A stretch of DNA of 54,017 bases from Candidatus Moraniibacteriota bacterium. GTDB taxonomy: Bacteria > Patescibacteriota > Minisyncoccia > Moranbacterales > UBA1568. Both the position numbers and the translations under genes were made by a program. Positions 22,747-29,787 of the stretch are shown here, one piece after another; position 1 is the first letter of the stretch, and every line of letters begins with the position of its first letter. The stretch is from contig CAINXS010000067.1 of NCBI GenBank assembly GCA_903854995.1, positions 1 to 54,017 on the forward strand, read 5' to 3'. Under the pieces are notes generated by a model. That model was not told the origin of the DNA. It saw nothing but the letters and a program-made list of their open reading frames with translations, and did no database searches.

Positions 22747-22797
22747 GCGGGATGTGGTAGATTGTTCTCGAGAGGGGTTTTTTGATGCCTGAATCGT

Positions 22798-23244
22798 ATG
22801 AGGTGCCCGTTCTGCGGCCATGATGAGACCAAGGTCGTCGATTCGCGCGAGACGAAGGAAGGACGCGCGATACGGCGGAGGCGCGAGTGCGAAAAGTGCT
22901 CGGGCCGGTTCAGCACGTACGAGGAGGCGGAAACGATGGGTATATCCGTCGTGAAAAAGGACGGTCGCAAGGAGGAATACGATCGCAAGAAGATCGAGGT
23001 CGGGCTCAGGCGCGCGCTCGAGAAGCGGCCGGGGAACGAGGAGAAGGCTGAGAAAATTCTCGAGGAAATCGAATACGAGCTGCATGCGAGGCGCGAGCCC
23101 GAGGTCTCCAGCAAGGAAATCGGTAACATGGTGCTCGAAAAGCTCCGAGCCGTGGATGAGGTCGCCTATCTCCGGTTCGTGAGCGTATACAAATCCTTCG
23201 GTTCCGTGAAAAGCTTCAAGAAGGCGATCGAGAACCTCGAGTAA
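22798..23244 (+). CDS. nrdR: Transcriptional repressor NrdR, 148 aa
   Basis: Represses ribonucleotide reductase genes in response to ATP/dATP. The N-terminal zinc ribbon uses C3, C6, C31 and C34 (M-R-C-P-F-C-G-H...R-E-C-E-K-C). It is followed by F-S-T-Y-E and the ATP-cone domain (V-V-K-K-D-G-R-K-E-E-Y-D-R-K-K-I). Length and start are typical. No NrdR box or nrd gene was noticed in the window. A terminator directly follows. Confidence 0.96.
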   Translation: MRCPFCGHDETKVVDSRETKEGRAIRRRRECEKCSGRFSTYEEAETMGISVVKKDGRKEEYDRKKIEVGLRRALEKRPGNEEKAEKILEEIEYELHARREPEVSSKEIGNMVLEKLRAVDEVAYLRFVSVYKSFGSVKSFKKAIENLE

Positions 23245-23257
23245 CGTGATTGTTCCC

Positions 23258-23285
23258 AAACCCCGGATCAGCCGGGGTTTTTGTT
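23258..23285 (+). terminator. Terminator after nrdR
   Basis: AAACCCCGG (23258-23266) / CCGGGGTTT (23272-23280) with a 5-base loop and continuing T-rich sequence. Confidence 0.85.
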
Positions 23286-23340
23286 ATTCGGAAAAAGAGA
23301 AAATGCCGTGTCGTCCGGAATTCGCGATCCGATTCCTCCT

Positions 23341-24918
23341 ATGTCGGATGTGACATCCCTGTTGCGTCGTTCTTTCCCGGCGGTGATTCCGGGTGTTTTT
23401 ATCGGGTCGCTGTTTCCCTCGTGGTCGCCGGTCGTTCCATTGCTCGCAGTCGCGACTGGTGTGGCGATCGTCATGGTATGGCCTCGACGGAAAGGAGTGC
23501 TCATCTGTTCATGTCTTTTCGCCTGTTCCCTCGGTATCTTCCTGTCTGGGGAACGGGAAGCGGCGTGGGACAAGTCTCGCCCTTCGGGACGCGTGAACGG
23601 AACGGCCACGATCGTGAGAAATCCGGAGTCCGACGACAACGGGCGGGCAGCGGTGTTCCGATTCGATTCATGTTCTGACGGCCCGGTTTGTCCTCGGGAG
23701 CTTGTCATGGGAACGTTTCCGATACGGTCCGGCGTCCTTTACGGGGATACCGGGAGTCTGACGTGCGCGCTGGAGACTCCGGATGAGGAATGGCGCATGT
23801 ATTACGCGAAAGACGGGATCGCATACAGGTGTCGGATCTCGTCGTGGGAAAAGACGGGATCACGTTATGTCGTGCGTCGGGCGCTTTTCGGATTTTCCGG
23901 GGCGTTTCAGGAGGCGCTCTCGCAGGCGCTCACCGAGCCGGAGGCCGGACTCGCCGCCGGATTGCTCATCGGGGGAAGCAAGCAGCTTCCGGATTCGGTC
24001 GTCGCGGATTTCCGGTCCGCCGGGCTTTCTCATATCGTCGCCGTTTCCGGATACAACATTTCCATCATTGCCGCGTGTTTCCTGCTTCTCGGAGTCGTGT
24101 GTCTCCTGCCTCGACCGAAAGCTGCCGTCTTCTCGCTTTTCGCGACGGCCGCGTTCGTGATCATTTCCGGGGCCCCGGCGTCCGCAGTCCGAGCGTTCGG
24201 GATGTCGTCCGTCCTGGTTTCGGCCGGGTGGTTCGGCCGGCGGTATGCGTCGGTTCAGGCGATCGTCCTCGTCGCCTCCCTCATGCTTCTGTGGAATCCG
24301 CTTCTGCTTCGTCATGATATCGGTTTCCTTTTGTCGTTCGCCGCGACGGTCGGTATCGCACTCACGTCGCCGCTTATCGGTCGGGTTGTCAAACGTGTTT
24401 CGTTCGGCGGATTCTTCGTCGAGGCCGCCCTGCTTACGTTCTCCGCGAACCTGTTCGTCATGCCGGTCATTTTCGCGAACTTCGGAACGTTTTCTCCCGT
24501 TTCCTTCCTGGCGAACGCCGTCATCCTGCCGCTCGTGCCGTATGCGATGCTGCTCTCGGCCATTACCGGGGCCGCCGGCCTGGCGTCGCCGTTTCTGGGA
24601 AACCTGTTCGCATTCCCGGCATACGCGACAATACGACCGATCATCCTCGGTACGGAATATATGGCCGTCCTTTCGAGAAGGGTGATGATCCGCGCGGAAT
24701 TCGGGTGGGCGTCGTCGTTCGTCTGGTATCTGTCGCTTTGGGTGGCGCTTCGATTCTCTTATCTTGCGATGAGGTATCGCGGAGGGTATCCTGGAGCAGG
24801 GCCGTCCTTTTCAGGTATGCTTGCGTTCCTGAAGACGGAATCGTTGTCGTCGATCTCGCGTTTCGTGAAAGCGGAATCGAAGGCGACTGATCCAGACGGA
24901 TCGTCGGGTACGGAGTGA
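23341..24918 (+). CDS. ComEC/Rec2 membrane channel part, 525 aa
   Basis: Forms the inner-membrane channel for DNA uptake. Two N-terminal spans are followed by an OB-like DUF4131 region (residues ~85-180) and the competence domain with L-S-H-I-V-A-V-S-G-Y-N-I-S-I and about eight further spans. The usual C-terminal metallo-beta-lactamase domain is missing but is encoded as the next gene, 20 bases downstream. ATG 23341 is chosen because the frame extension to 23281 lies inside the nrdR terminator. With the pilin-like gene at 8720 it fits a natural transformation pathway. Confidence 0.88.
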   Translation: MSDVTSLLRRSFPAVIPGVFIGSLFPSWSPVVPLLAVATGVAIVMVWPRRKGVLICSCLFACSLGIFLSGEREAAWDKSRPSGRVNGTATIVRNPESDDNGRAAVFRFDSCSDGPVCPRELVMGTFPIRSGVLYGDTGSLTCALETPDEEWRMYYAKDGIAYRCRISSWEKTGSRYVVRRALFGFSGAFQEALSQALTEPEAGLAAGLLIGGSKQLPDSVVADFRSAGLSHIVAVSGYNISIIAACFLLLGVVCLLPRPKAAVFSLFATAAFVIISGAPASAVRAFGMSSVLVSAGWFGRRYASVQAIVLVASLMLLWNPLLLRHDIGFLLSFAATVGIALTSPLIGRVVKRVSFGGFFVEAALLTFSANLFVMPVIFANFGTFSPVSFLANAVILPLVPYAMLLSAITGAAGLASPFLGNLFAFPAYATIRPIILGTEYMAVLSRRVMIRAEFGWASSFVWYLSLWVALRFSYLAMRYRGGYPGAGPSFSGMLAFLKTESLSSISRFVKAESKATDPDGSSGTE

Positions 24919-24937
24919 TCGTACTTTTCGCACATGT

Positions 24938-25798
24938 ATGGGCAAGCTTTTCTTTCGATTCCTGTTCATCATCCTCATCCTTTCCGCGTTCGTCGGCGGA
25001 GTGTTCTCCCTTTGGGCGTGGCAAAATGCCCGGGAGACCAGGGTCGTCTTTCTCGACGTGGAGCAAGGGGACGCGGTTCTCATCTCACAGGGTGGGAATC
25101 AGATACTGATCGATGGCGGCCGGAGCGGCAAACTCCTTCTTTCCCGGTTATCGAGATATGTCCCGTTCTGGGATCGGACCATCGAGACGGTCGTCATGAC
25201 ACATCCCGATGCGGACCATATCGGCGGACTGCCGGATCTGATCGGAAACTATCGGGTACGTGAGTTCGTGTCGACCGGAGCCGTCTCGTCTTCGGAAATA
25301 TTCAAGCTGCTTCAGGACAGGCTGAATGCCGGTTCGGACCTTCCGGAACGGGTCGACGCGAAAGAGGGACTCTCCCTTTCGTTACCCGAAGGCGGCGTGC
25401 TGCGCGTGCTGTATCCGCGTGGCGATCTTTCGGATGCGACCGAATCGAACGAGGGGAGCGTAGTCTCGCGGTTTTCATACGGAGAGACGGATTTCCTCTC
25501 GGCCGGAGATCTTCCGAGGGAGGAGTCGTTCCTTCCGAACGTTCCCGAGACCGAAATTCTCAAACTGTCCCATCATGGTTCGAAATATTCTTCAAGTGAG
25601 AAATTTCTCTCCCTGGTCAGACCGAAGGAAGCGGTTATTTCGGTCGGAAAAAATTCCTACGGCCATCCGTCGCCGGAAGTCATTTCCAGGGTCTCGTCGG
25701 TTGGAGCGTCGATCCGCCGGACCGATATGTCCGGTGATATTTCTTATCGTTGCTCGACGGCGCTTAAAGGATGTGTCTTTTCCGGTTCGACGAGGTGA
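24938..25798 (+). CDS. ComEC-type metallo-beta-lactamase domain protein, 286 aa
   Basis: One N-terminal membrane span (residues ~4-28, F-F-R-F-L-F-I-I-L-I-L-S-A-F-V-G-G-V-F) is followed by a secreted metallo-hydrolase domain. F-L-D-V-E-Q-G-D-A-V-L-I, I-D-G-G, T-H-P-D-A-D-H-I-G-G-L and L-S-H-H-G-S carry the metal ligands typical of the ComEC C-terminal domain. It is probably the nuclease/phosphodiesterase part of the uptake channel, working as a separate polypeptide with the preceding gene. The 20-base spacing implies an operon. No SD. Confidence 0.88.
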   Translation: MGKLFFRFLFIILILSAFVGGVFSLWAWQNARETRVVFLDVEQGDAVLISQGGNQILIDGGRSGKLLLSRLSRYVPFWDRTIETVVMTHPDADHIGGLPDLIGNYRVREFVSTGAVSSSEIFKLLQDRLNAGSDLPERVDAKEGLSLSLPEGGVLRVLYPRGDLSDATESNEGSVVSRFSYGETDFLSAGDLPREESFLPNVPETEILKLSHHGSKYSSSEKFLSLVRPKEAVISVGKNSYGHPSPEVISRVSSVGASIRRTDMSGDISYRCSTALKGCVFSGSTR

Positions 25799-25860
25799 TT
25801 TATTGCCTTGAATCGGCTTTCATGATATCAATGGAAGGAATGTATCCTTATCACGACGTT

Positions 25861-26475
25861 ATGGAGAATACACATCCGAAGAAAGAACGGACGCTGGTCA
25901 TTATCAAGCCGGACGGCGTCCAGCGGTCGCTCATCGGTGAGATCGTCCGCCGGTATGAGCGGACCGGACTCAAGCTTGTGGCCACGAAGATGCTCATACC
26001 GACTTCGGAGATGGCAACCGAGCATTATATGGTTGGCGGCGAGGAATGGCTTGAGGCCGTCGGAGAAAAAGCCGCGGCGGCGTATGCGAAGAAAGGTCAG
26101 AAATCACCCTTCTCCACGTACCGTGAGAACGGACTTGCGATTCTGAAGGCGAACGCGACGTATCTTTCCGCCGGACCGGTCGTTGCCATGGTCTGGGAGG
26201 GGAACGGTGCTATCGGGGTCGTACGCAAGATTACCGGATCGACCGAGCCGATGTCGAGTGACGTAGGAACTATCAGAGGGGACTTCACCGTTGATTCGTA
26301 TCAGATTTCCGACGTCGACAGCAGGTCGATCCGGAACCTTATCCATGCGTCCGGCAATGCCGAGGAGGCGGAGAAGGAAATCCCGATCTGGTTCAAGGAG
26401 AACGAGCTTCTGAATTATCGGCACCTGAACGAGGCAATCCTGTATGACGTAAACCTGGACGGCATACTGGAATAG
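25861..26475 (+). CDS. ndk: Nucleoside diphosphate kinase with internal insertion, 204 aa
   Basis: Transfers gamma-phosphate between NTPs and NDPs through a phospho-His. T-L-V-I-I-K-P-D-G-V opens the fold. The catalytic H162 is in R-N-L-I-H-A-S-G, and S-A-G-P-V-V-A-M-V-W-E-G is intact. About 25-30 extra residues (~58-90, including E-E-W-L-E-A-V-G-E-K and A-Y-A-K-K-G-Q) lie before the substrate-binding segment, and the C-terminus is extended, so the protein is longer than ~140-150-residue standard enzymes. ATG 25861 is preferred; 25831 and 25843 are in frame upstream. Confidence 0.93.
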   Translation: MENTHPKKERTLVIIKPDGVQRSLIGEIVRRYERTGLKLVATKMLIPTSEMATEHYMVGGEEWLEAVGEKAAAAYAKKGQKSPFSTYRENGLAILKANATYLSAGPVVAMVWEGNGAIGVVRKITGSTEPMSSDVGTIRGDFTVDSYQISDVDSRSIRNLIHASGNAEEAEKEIPIWFKENELLNYRHLNEAILYDVNLDGILE

Positions 26476-26550
26476 TCCAAGTCACAAGTCTGAAAGTCGA
26501 AAGTCAAAGAAAGGAGTCATTTTGTTAACGGGTTCACGAGTTACGAAGAA
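26476..26550 (+). repeat. AAGTC period-7 arm and GTTAACGG octamers after ndk
   Basis: Right after the ndk stop: aagtcacaagtctgaaagtc-gaaagtcaaag (period 7, AAGTC sense). Then GTTAACGGGTTCACGAGTTACGAA (about 26523-26546), an octamer series related to those at 10138 and 12745. Confidence 0.55.
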
Positions 26551-26604
26551 ACAGAAGAATAAGTCGAAAGCATGTCTTGTAATCGCATCCCGCGATTATA
26601 CGGG

Positions 26605-26855
26605 GCGGGGGAGAGGATGATTCGCCCTGCATGCGCAGGGCTTCGTCCCGTGCCGTACGGCACGGGACTCCGGGCCGTCGTATAGTGGTAGTACGCGTCC
26701 ATGGGGGTGAAACATGAATGATTTCATGTTCACGGGCGTTTCCACTCCGAGGTTTCCGAGGCAAGAAATGAAACGTTCTGGAGCATGTGGTCCGGGTTCG
26801 TCCGGCATTCGCCGGACGCCCCGCGTATGCGGGGCGATTCCAAGCAGACAGTGAA
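26605..26855 (+). pseudogene. Decayed tRNA-like element with inserted hairpins
   Basis: 26671-26706 reproduces the 5' half of the neighbouring tRNA-Pro: acceptor CGGGCCG, TC, D-arm GTAT-AGTGGTA-GTAC, then CGTCC-ATGGGG. A matching 3' piece, GCATGTGGTCCGGGTTCG (26783-26800), appears only after ~75 extra bases. It is interrupted in the T-loop by two hairpins (TCCGGC-att-cGCCGGA and CCCCGC-gtat-GCGGGG) before ATTCC. No 3' acceptor strand complementary to CGGGCCG was found. Two similar hairpins (CCCTGC..GCAGGG and CCCGTGCC..GGCACGGG) lie just upstream at about 26625-26667. It is probably non-functional. Confidence 0.5.
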
Positions 26856-26926
26856 CGGGCTGTAGTATAGTGGTAGTACGCATGCATGGGGTGCATGTAG
26901 TTCGGGTTCGATTCCCGACAGCCCGA
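26856..26926 (+). tRNA. tRNA-Pro, anticodon GGG
   Basis: The 71-nt cloverleaf folds cleanly: acceptor CGGGCTG/CAGCCCG, T8-A9, D-stem GTAT/GTAC with loop AGTGGTA, and anticodon stem CATGC/GCATG with loop AT-GGG-GT. A 4-base variable loop follows, then T-stem TCGGG/CCCGA with loop TTCGATT and discriminator A73. C1-G72 and A73 are the usual tRNA-Pro identity features. The 3' CCA is not encoded (ACAG follows). A terminator begins about 9 bases downstream. Confidence 0.93.
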
Positions 26927-26934
26927 CAGAAGAA

Positions 26935-26966
26935 ACGGGCCCGGCGGTAGCCGGGGCCGTTTTCGT
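26935..26966 (+). terminator. Terminator after tRNA-Pro
   Basis: ACGG-CCCGGC pairs with GCCGGG-CCGT (one internal G-G mismatch, loop ggta), ending in TTTTC. Confidence 0.75.
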
Positions 26967-26996
26967 ATTCCGCTTCCGTCCGCGCCCGCTTCGCGG

Positions 26997-27002
26997 TATA
27001 CT
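26997..27002 (+). promoter_or_regulatory. -10 element of the hydrogenase gene
   Basis: TATACT lies 20 bases before ATG 27023, giving a leader of about 13 bases without SD. The -35 is unclear. Confidence 0.45.
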
Positions 27003-27022
27003 GATACTGAAAATACATCTTC

Positions 27023-28741
27023 ATGGATATCATCACGTTCTCCATAAACGGACGCAAGGTCTCGGTCGAGAAAGGAGTCACCATTCTCGAAGCCGCGAAA
27101 AAGGCGGGTATTACGATCCCTACGCTCTGTAACCATCCGGACCTGCCACCGTCGGGAACGTGCGGCATGTGTTCGGTATCCGTCGCGGGTCGTGAAGGAA
27201 CGGTGCGCTCGTGTGCGACGATGGTCGAGGAGGGGATGGAAGTAACGACCGACACCCCGGAGCTCACGCGAGAGCGGAAGGGGAATCTCGAGACGCTTCT
27301 CGGGCATCATGTGCTCGAATGCGACGACTGTGTTTTTCTTCAGAAGTGCCATCTGCTCGAACTCGTCCGGGAGTATGGGGCGAAGCCGACCGGAAAAAAG
27401 CGGGAAACCGATCGTGTGCTCCGCTCGGGGACGATCGTGTTCGATCAGACCAAATGTATCGGGTGCGGAAACTGCACGAAGGTCTGCCCGACGGGGTATC
27501 TCTCGATAGACCCTTCCACCGGGAAGCTGAAGCTGTCCGATGATCCGGACGTGGAGTGTATCAACTGCGGACAGTGCATCACGCATTGTCCGGTTGGTGC
27601 CATCGAGGGAGTCGGGGAATTCGAGGAGCTCGAACGGATCTTCGATGATGCGGGCAAAATCGTCGTCGTGCAGTTCGCACCGTCGATCCGGACGAGTATC
27701 GGCGAGGAGTTCGGCATGGAAGCCGGATCGGTCGCCACGGGACAACTGGTCGCCGCGCTCCGGAAGGTCGGTTTCAGATACGTGTTCGATACCGCGGCGG
27801 GGGCTGACTTTACGACGATGGAAGAGGCGGCGGAAGTCGTGGGGCGGATCCGCGCAGGCGGTCCGCTTCCGGCAATGACGTCGTGCTGCCCGTCGTGGGT
27901 GAAGTTCGTCGAGTTCTATTATCCCGAATTCATTCCGAACCTCGCGTCGTCGCGTTCCCCGCAGATCATGCTCGGCGGTATCGTGAAGGAATACTGGAGT
28001 CGCGAAACGGGGATCCGTCCCGAGGATATCGAGATGGTCTCGATCATGCCGTGCGTCGCCAAGAAGGCGGAAGTGAAACGCGACGAGCTGAAGATCGACG
28101 GACGGTTTCCGGTCGATCGGGTGCTGACTACGCGCGAGCTCGCCCGGCTCTTCCGCAAACGCGGTATCGATCTTTCGAAACTCGAGCCGGAAGCCGCGGA
28201 CGATCCGTTCGGTGTGCCGTCGGGTGCCGGCGTGATTTACGGATCTTCGGGCGGCGTGTTCGAATCCGCGTTCCGTACTGCCTATTACCTGATGACCAAA
28301 GAGGAGCTTCCCGAGGACGCGATGCAGGAAATCCGCGGTATCGACGGGCGAAAGGAGAAGACGGTGACCATCGGCGAGACGACGATCCGGATCTGCGTGG
28401 TGAGCGGGCTCGATAACGCGCGGAGGGTGCTCGAGGAGCTCAAGGAAGATCCGCATAAGTATGACGCGCTCGAGGTGATGACCTGTCCCGGCGGATGCAT
28501 CGGCGGCGGCGGGCAGCCTATCCCTACCTCGGCCGAAATCGTGAAGAAACGTTCCGCAGGGCTGTATTCGATCGACAAGAAAGGGTCGCTCCGCGTCGCG
28601 CATCGGAGCAAACCGGTGCAGGCCGTCTATCGCGAGTACTTCAATACCGAAGCCACGAGAAAGAAGGTCCTCCATACGAGGTATGTGGGTCGGAAAAAAA
28701 CCGAAGTCGAATCATTAAGGGATTCAAAACAATATGAATAA
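27023..28741 (+). CDS. hydA: [FeFe]-hydrogenase, CpI-like modular enzyme, 572 aa
   Basis: Catalyses reversible proton reduction to H2 with ferredoxin or NAD(P)H-linked partners. The modules in order are: a 2Fe-2S plant-type ferredoxin domain (C36, C47, C50, C64); a His-Cys3 4Fe-4S domain (H96, C100, C103, C109); two 4Fe-4S motifs (C-I-G-C-G-N-C and C-I-N-C-G-Q-C); and the H-cluster domain. H-cluster motifs are T-S-C-C-P-S-W (286-292), M-P-C-V-A-K-K (342-348) and C-P-G-G-C (488-492), with every iron ligand present. P-S-W replaces the common P-G-W. The architecture and length nearly match Clostridium CpI. Maturases HydE/F/G are not in the window. The stop overlaps the next gene by 8 bases. Confidence 0.95.
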   Translation: MDIITFSINGRKVSVEKGVTILEAAKKAGITIPTLCNHPDLPPSGTCGMCSVSVAGREGTVRSCATMVEEGMEVTTDTPELTRERKGNLETLLGHHVLECDDCVFLQKCHLLELVREYGAKPTGKKRETDRVLRSGTIVFDQTKCIGCGNCTKVCPTGYLSIDPSTGKLKLSDDPDVECINCGQCITHCPVGAIEGVGEFEELERIFDDAGKIVVVQFAPSIRTSIGEEFGMEAGSVATGQLVAALRKVGFRYVFDTAAGADFTTMEEAAEVVGRIRAGGPLPAMTSCCPSWVKFVEFYYPEFIPNLASSRSPQIMLGGIVKEYWSRETGIRPEDIEMVSIMPCVAKKAEVKRDELKIDGRFPVDRVLTTRELARLFRKRGIDLSKLEPEAADDPFGVPSGAGVIYGSSGGVFESAFRTAYYLMTKEELPEDAMQEIRGIDGRKEKTVTIGETTIRICVVSGLDNARRVLEELKEDPHKYDALEVMTCPGGCIGGGGQPIPTSAEIVKKRSAGLYSIDKKGSLRVAHRSKPVQAVYREYFNTEATRKKVLHTRYVGRKKTEVESLRDSKQYE

Positions 28742-29288
28742 GCGAAATGTCGGTGTCGGTGAAGAGGCGGGAACGCTTTCGTTGGAAAATTCCGGGACGA
28801 TGAGAATGTTCCGATTCGCGTTCCTTTCCGCGATCGTGCTGGCGTCTCCTTTGGTGTTCTCGCAGCCGATTACCGGATCGTTCGTGAACGCGGCGCTTTT
28901 CCTGTCGGCAGCCTACTTCGGATTCCGGAAGGAATCGTTCGCGATAGCGGTCGTGCCGAGCGTGGTAGCTCTCGCGACGGGCCAGCTTCCCGTGGCGTTC
29001 GCCCCGCTCGTTCCGTTCATCATGACGGGCAACCTGCTGCTCGTTTATCTGGCCGCGCTCGGATTCGAAAAAGGGAGGAATTATTTCGTGACGGCGGCAT
29101 CCGCCGCAGTCGCGAAGTCCGCATTGCTGTTCGCGGTCGGCGTAACGTTCTCGGGGACGCTTTATAGCGGGACGGCCGTGGCCGGAAAGATGCTCACGAT
29201 GTTCGGCTGGCTCCAGCTCGCGACCGCGCTTGCCGGTGCTGCCATCGCTTTCGGTGTCTTGCGGATCCTTCGTCGGGAAGAGCGATAA
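28734..29288 (+). CDS. Membrane protein coupled to the hydrogenase (ECF S-component-like), 184 aa
   Basis: About 25 polar residues precede five to six hydrophobic spans (F-A-F-L-S-A-I-V-L-A-S-P-L-V-F, A-A-L-F-L-S-A-A-Y-F-G-F, F-A-P-L-V-P-F-I-M-T-G-N-L-L-L-V and others). The overall look resembles small S-components of ECF transporters, and similar proteins are, from memory, annotated beside iron hydrogenases in CPR genomes. The start ATG lies within the last codons of hydA (8-base overlap), implying translational coupling and a linked role. Ligand and mechanism are unknown. The first Met after the overlap (M-R-M-F, near 28800) is an alternative start. Confidence 0.6.
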   Translation: MNKRNVGVGEEAGTLSLENSGTMRMFRFAFLSAIVLASPLVFSQPITGSFVNAALFLSAAYFGFRKESFAIAVVPSVVALATGQLPVAFAPLVPFIMTGNLLLVYLAALGFEKGRNYFVTAASAAVAKSALLFAVGVTFSGTLYSGTAVAGKMLTMFGWLQLATALAGAAIAFGVLRILRREER

Positions 29289-29292
29289 CCGT

Positions 29293-29688
29293 ATGGACCA
29301 ATTTTCCTGGTATGCGTCTCTGGTGAAGCCTTCGTGGGCGCCGCCCGCGTGGTTGTTCGGTCCGGCCTGGACCGTACTATATGTTCTTATCGCGGTTTCA
29401 TTCGGAAACGTCGCGCGCCTTTTCTTCAACGGGAAGATTCCGTTTATTATCGTGCTGCCGTTCGCGCTGAACCTCGTTTTCAATTTCGCGTTCTCGCCGA
29501 TCCAGTTCGGGATGCGGAACAACGTTCTTGCTGCCGTTGATATTCTCTTATTGCTCATGACTCTTGTCTGGGCGTTGATAGCGATCTGGCCGTATGCCCG
29601 GTGGGTCACGCTCATGAATATCCCGTATCTTTGTTGGGTCCTGTTCGCGACCGCACTCCAGCTGACCGTGACGGCGATGAACCGGTAA
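29293..29688 (+). CDS. TspO/MBR family tryptophan-rich sensory protein, 131 aa
   Basis: Five-helix membrane protein; the family binds porphyrins and has been linked to redox/oxygen signalling. W-Y-A-S-L-V-K-P-S-W-A-P-P-A-W-L-F-G-P-A-W-T-V-L-Y near the N-terminus is the family hallmark, and the spans and W/N/F-rich loops follow. It is slightly short compared with ~150-160 residues. It starts 4 bases after the preceding gene stops (ccgtATG), so it shares an operon with the hydrogenase, which makes a redox-related role plausible but unproven. Confidence 0.88.
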   Translation: MDQFSWYASLVKPSWAPPAWLFGPAWTVLYVLIAVSFGNVARLFFNGKIPFIIVLPFALNLVFNFAFSPIQFGMRNNVLAAVDILLLLMTLVWALIAIWPYARWVTLMNIPYLCWVLFATALQLTVTAMNR

Positions 29689-29715
29689 GGATGGGAATAT
29701 TGGTTTTTTTGACGA

Positions 29716-29744
29716 TTGACGTACGCCTCCTTTCCTGCTAGAAA
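29716..29744 (+). promoter_or_regulatory. Promoter of the acyltransferase gene
   Basis: TTGACG (29716-29721), 17-base spacer, TAGAAA (29739-29744). The leader to ATG 29788 is about 37 bases. Confidence 0.55.
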
Positions 29745-29787
29745 GGAGGCAATTTCAGTCTTACTTAACAATCAGCCCCAATATGCG

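Noticed and set aside
21400-23259. 619-codon minus-strand frame opposite ftsZ and nrdR
   Set aside because: It crosses two genes and two plus-strand terminators; R/D/H-rich shadow composition.
23281-23340. Upstream TTG start for the ComEC channel gene
   Set aside because: It lies in the nrdR terminator region; ATG 23341 gives a normal N-terminus.
26671-26800. Functional intron-containing tRNA
   Set aside because: No 3' acceptor strand complementary to CGGGCCG was found and the T-loop is interrupted; treated as decayed unless a model search shows otherwise.
26534-28675. 713-codon minus-strand frame covering the tRNA and hydA
   Set aside because: It runs through the intact tRNA-Pro and the hydrogenase gene; translations of reverse tRNA sequence are a known source of false proteins.
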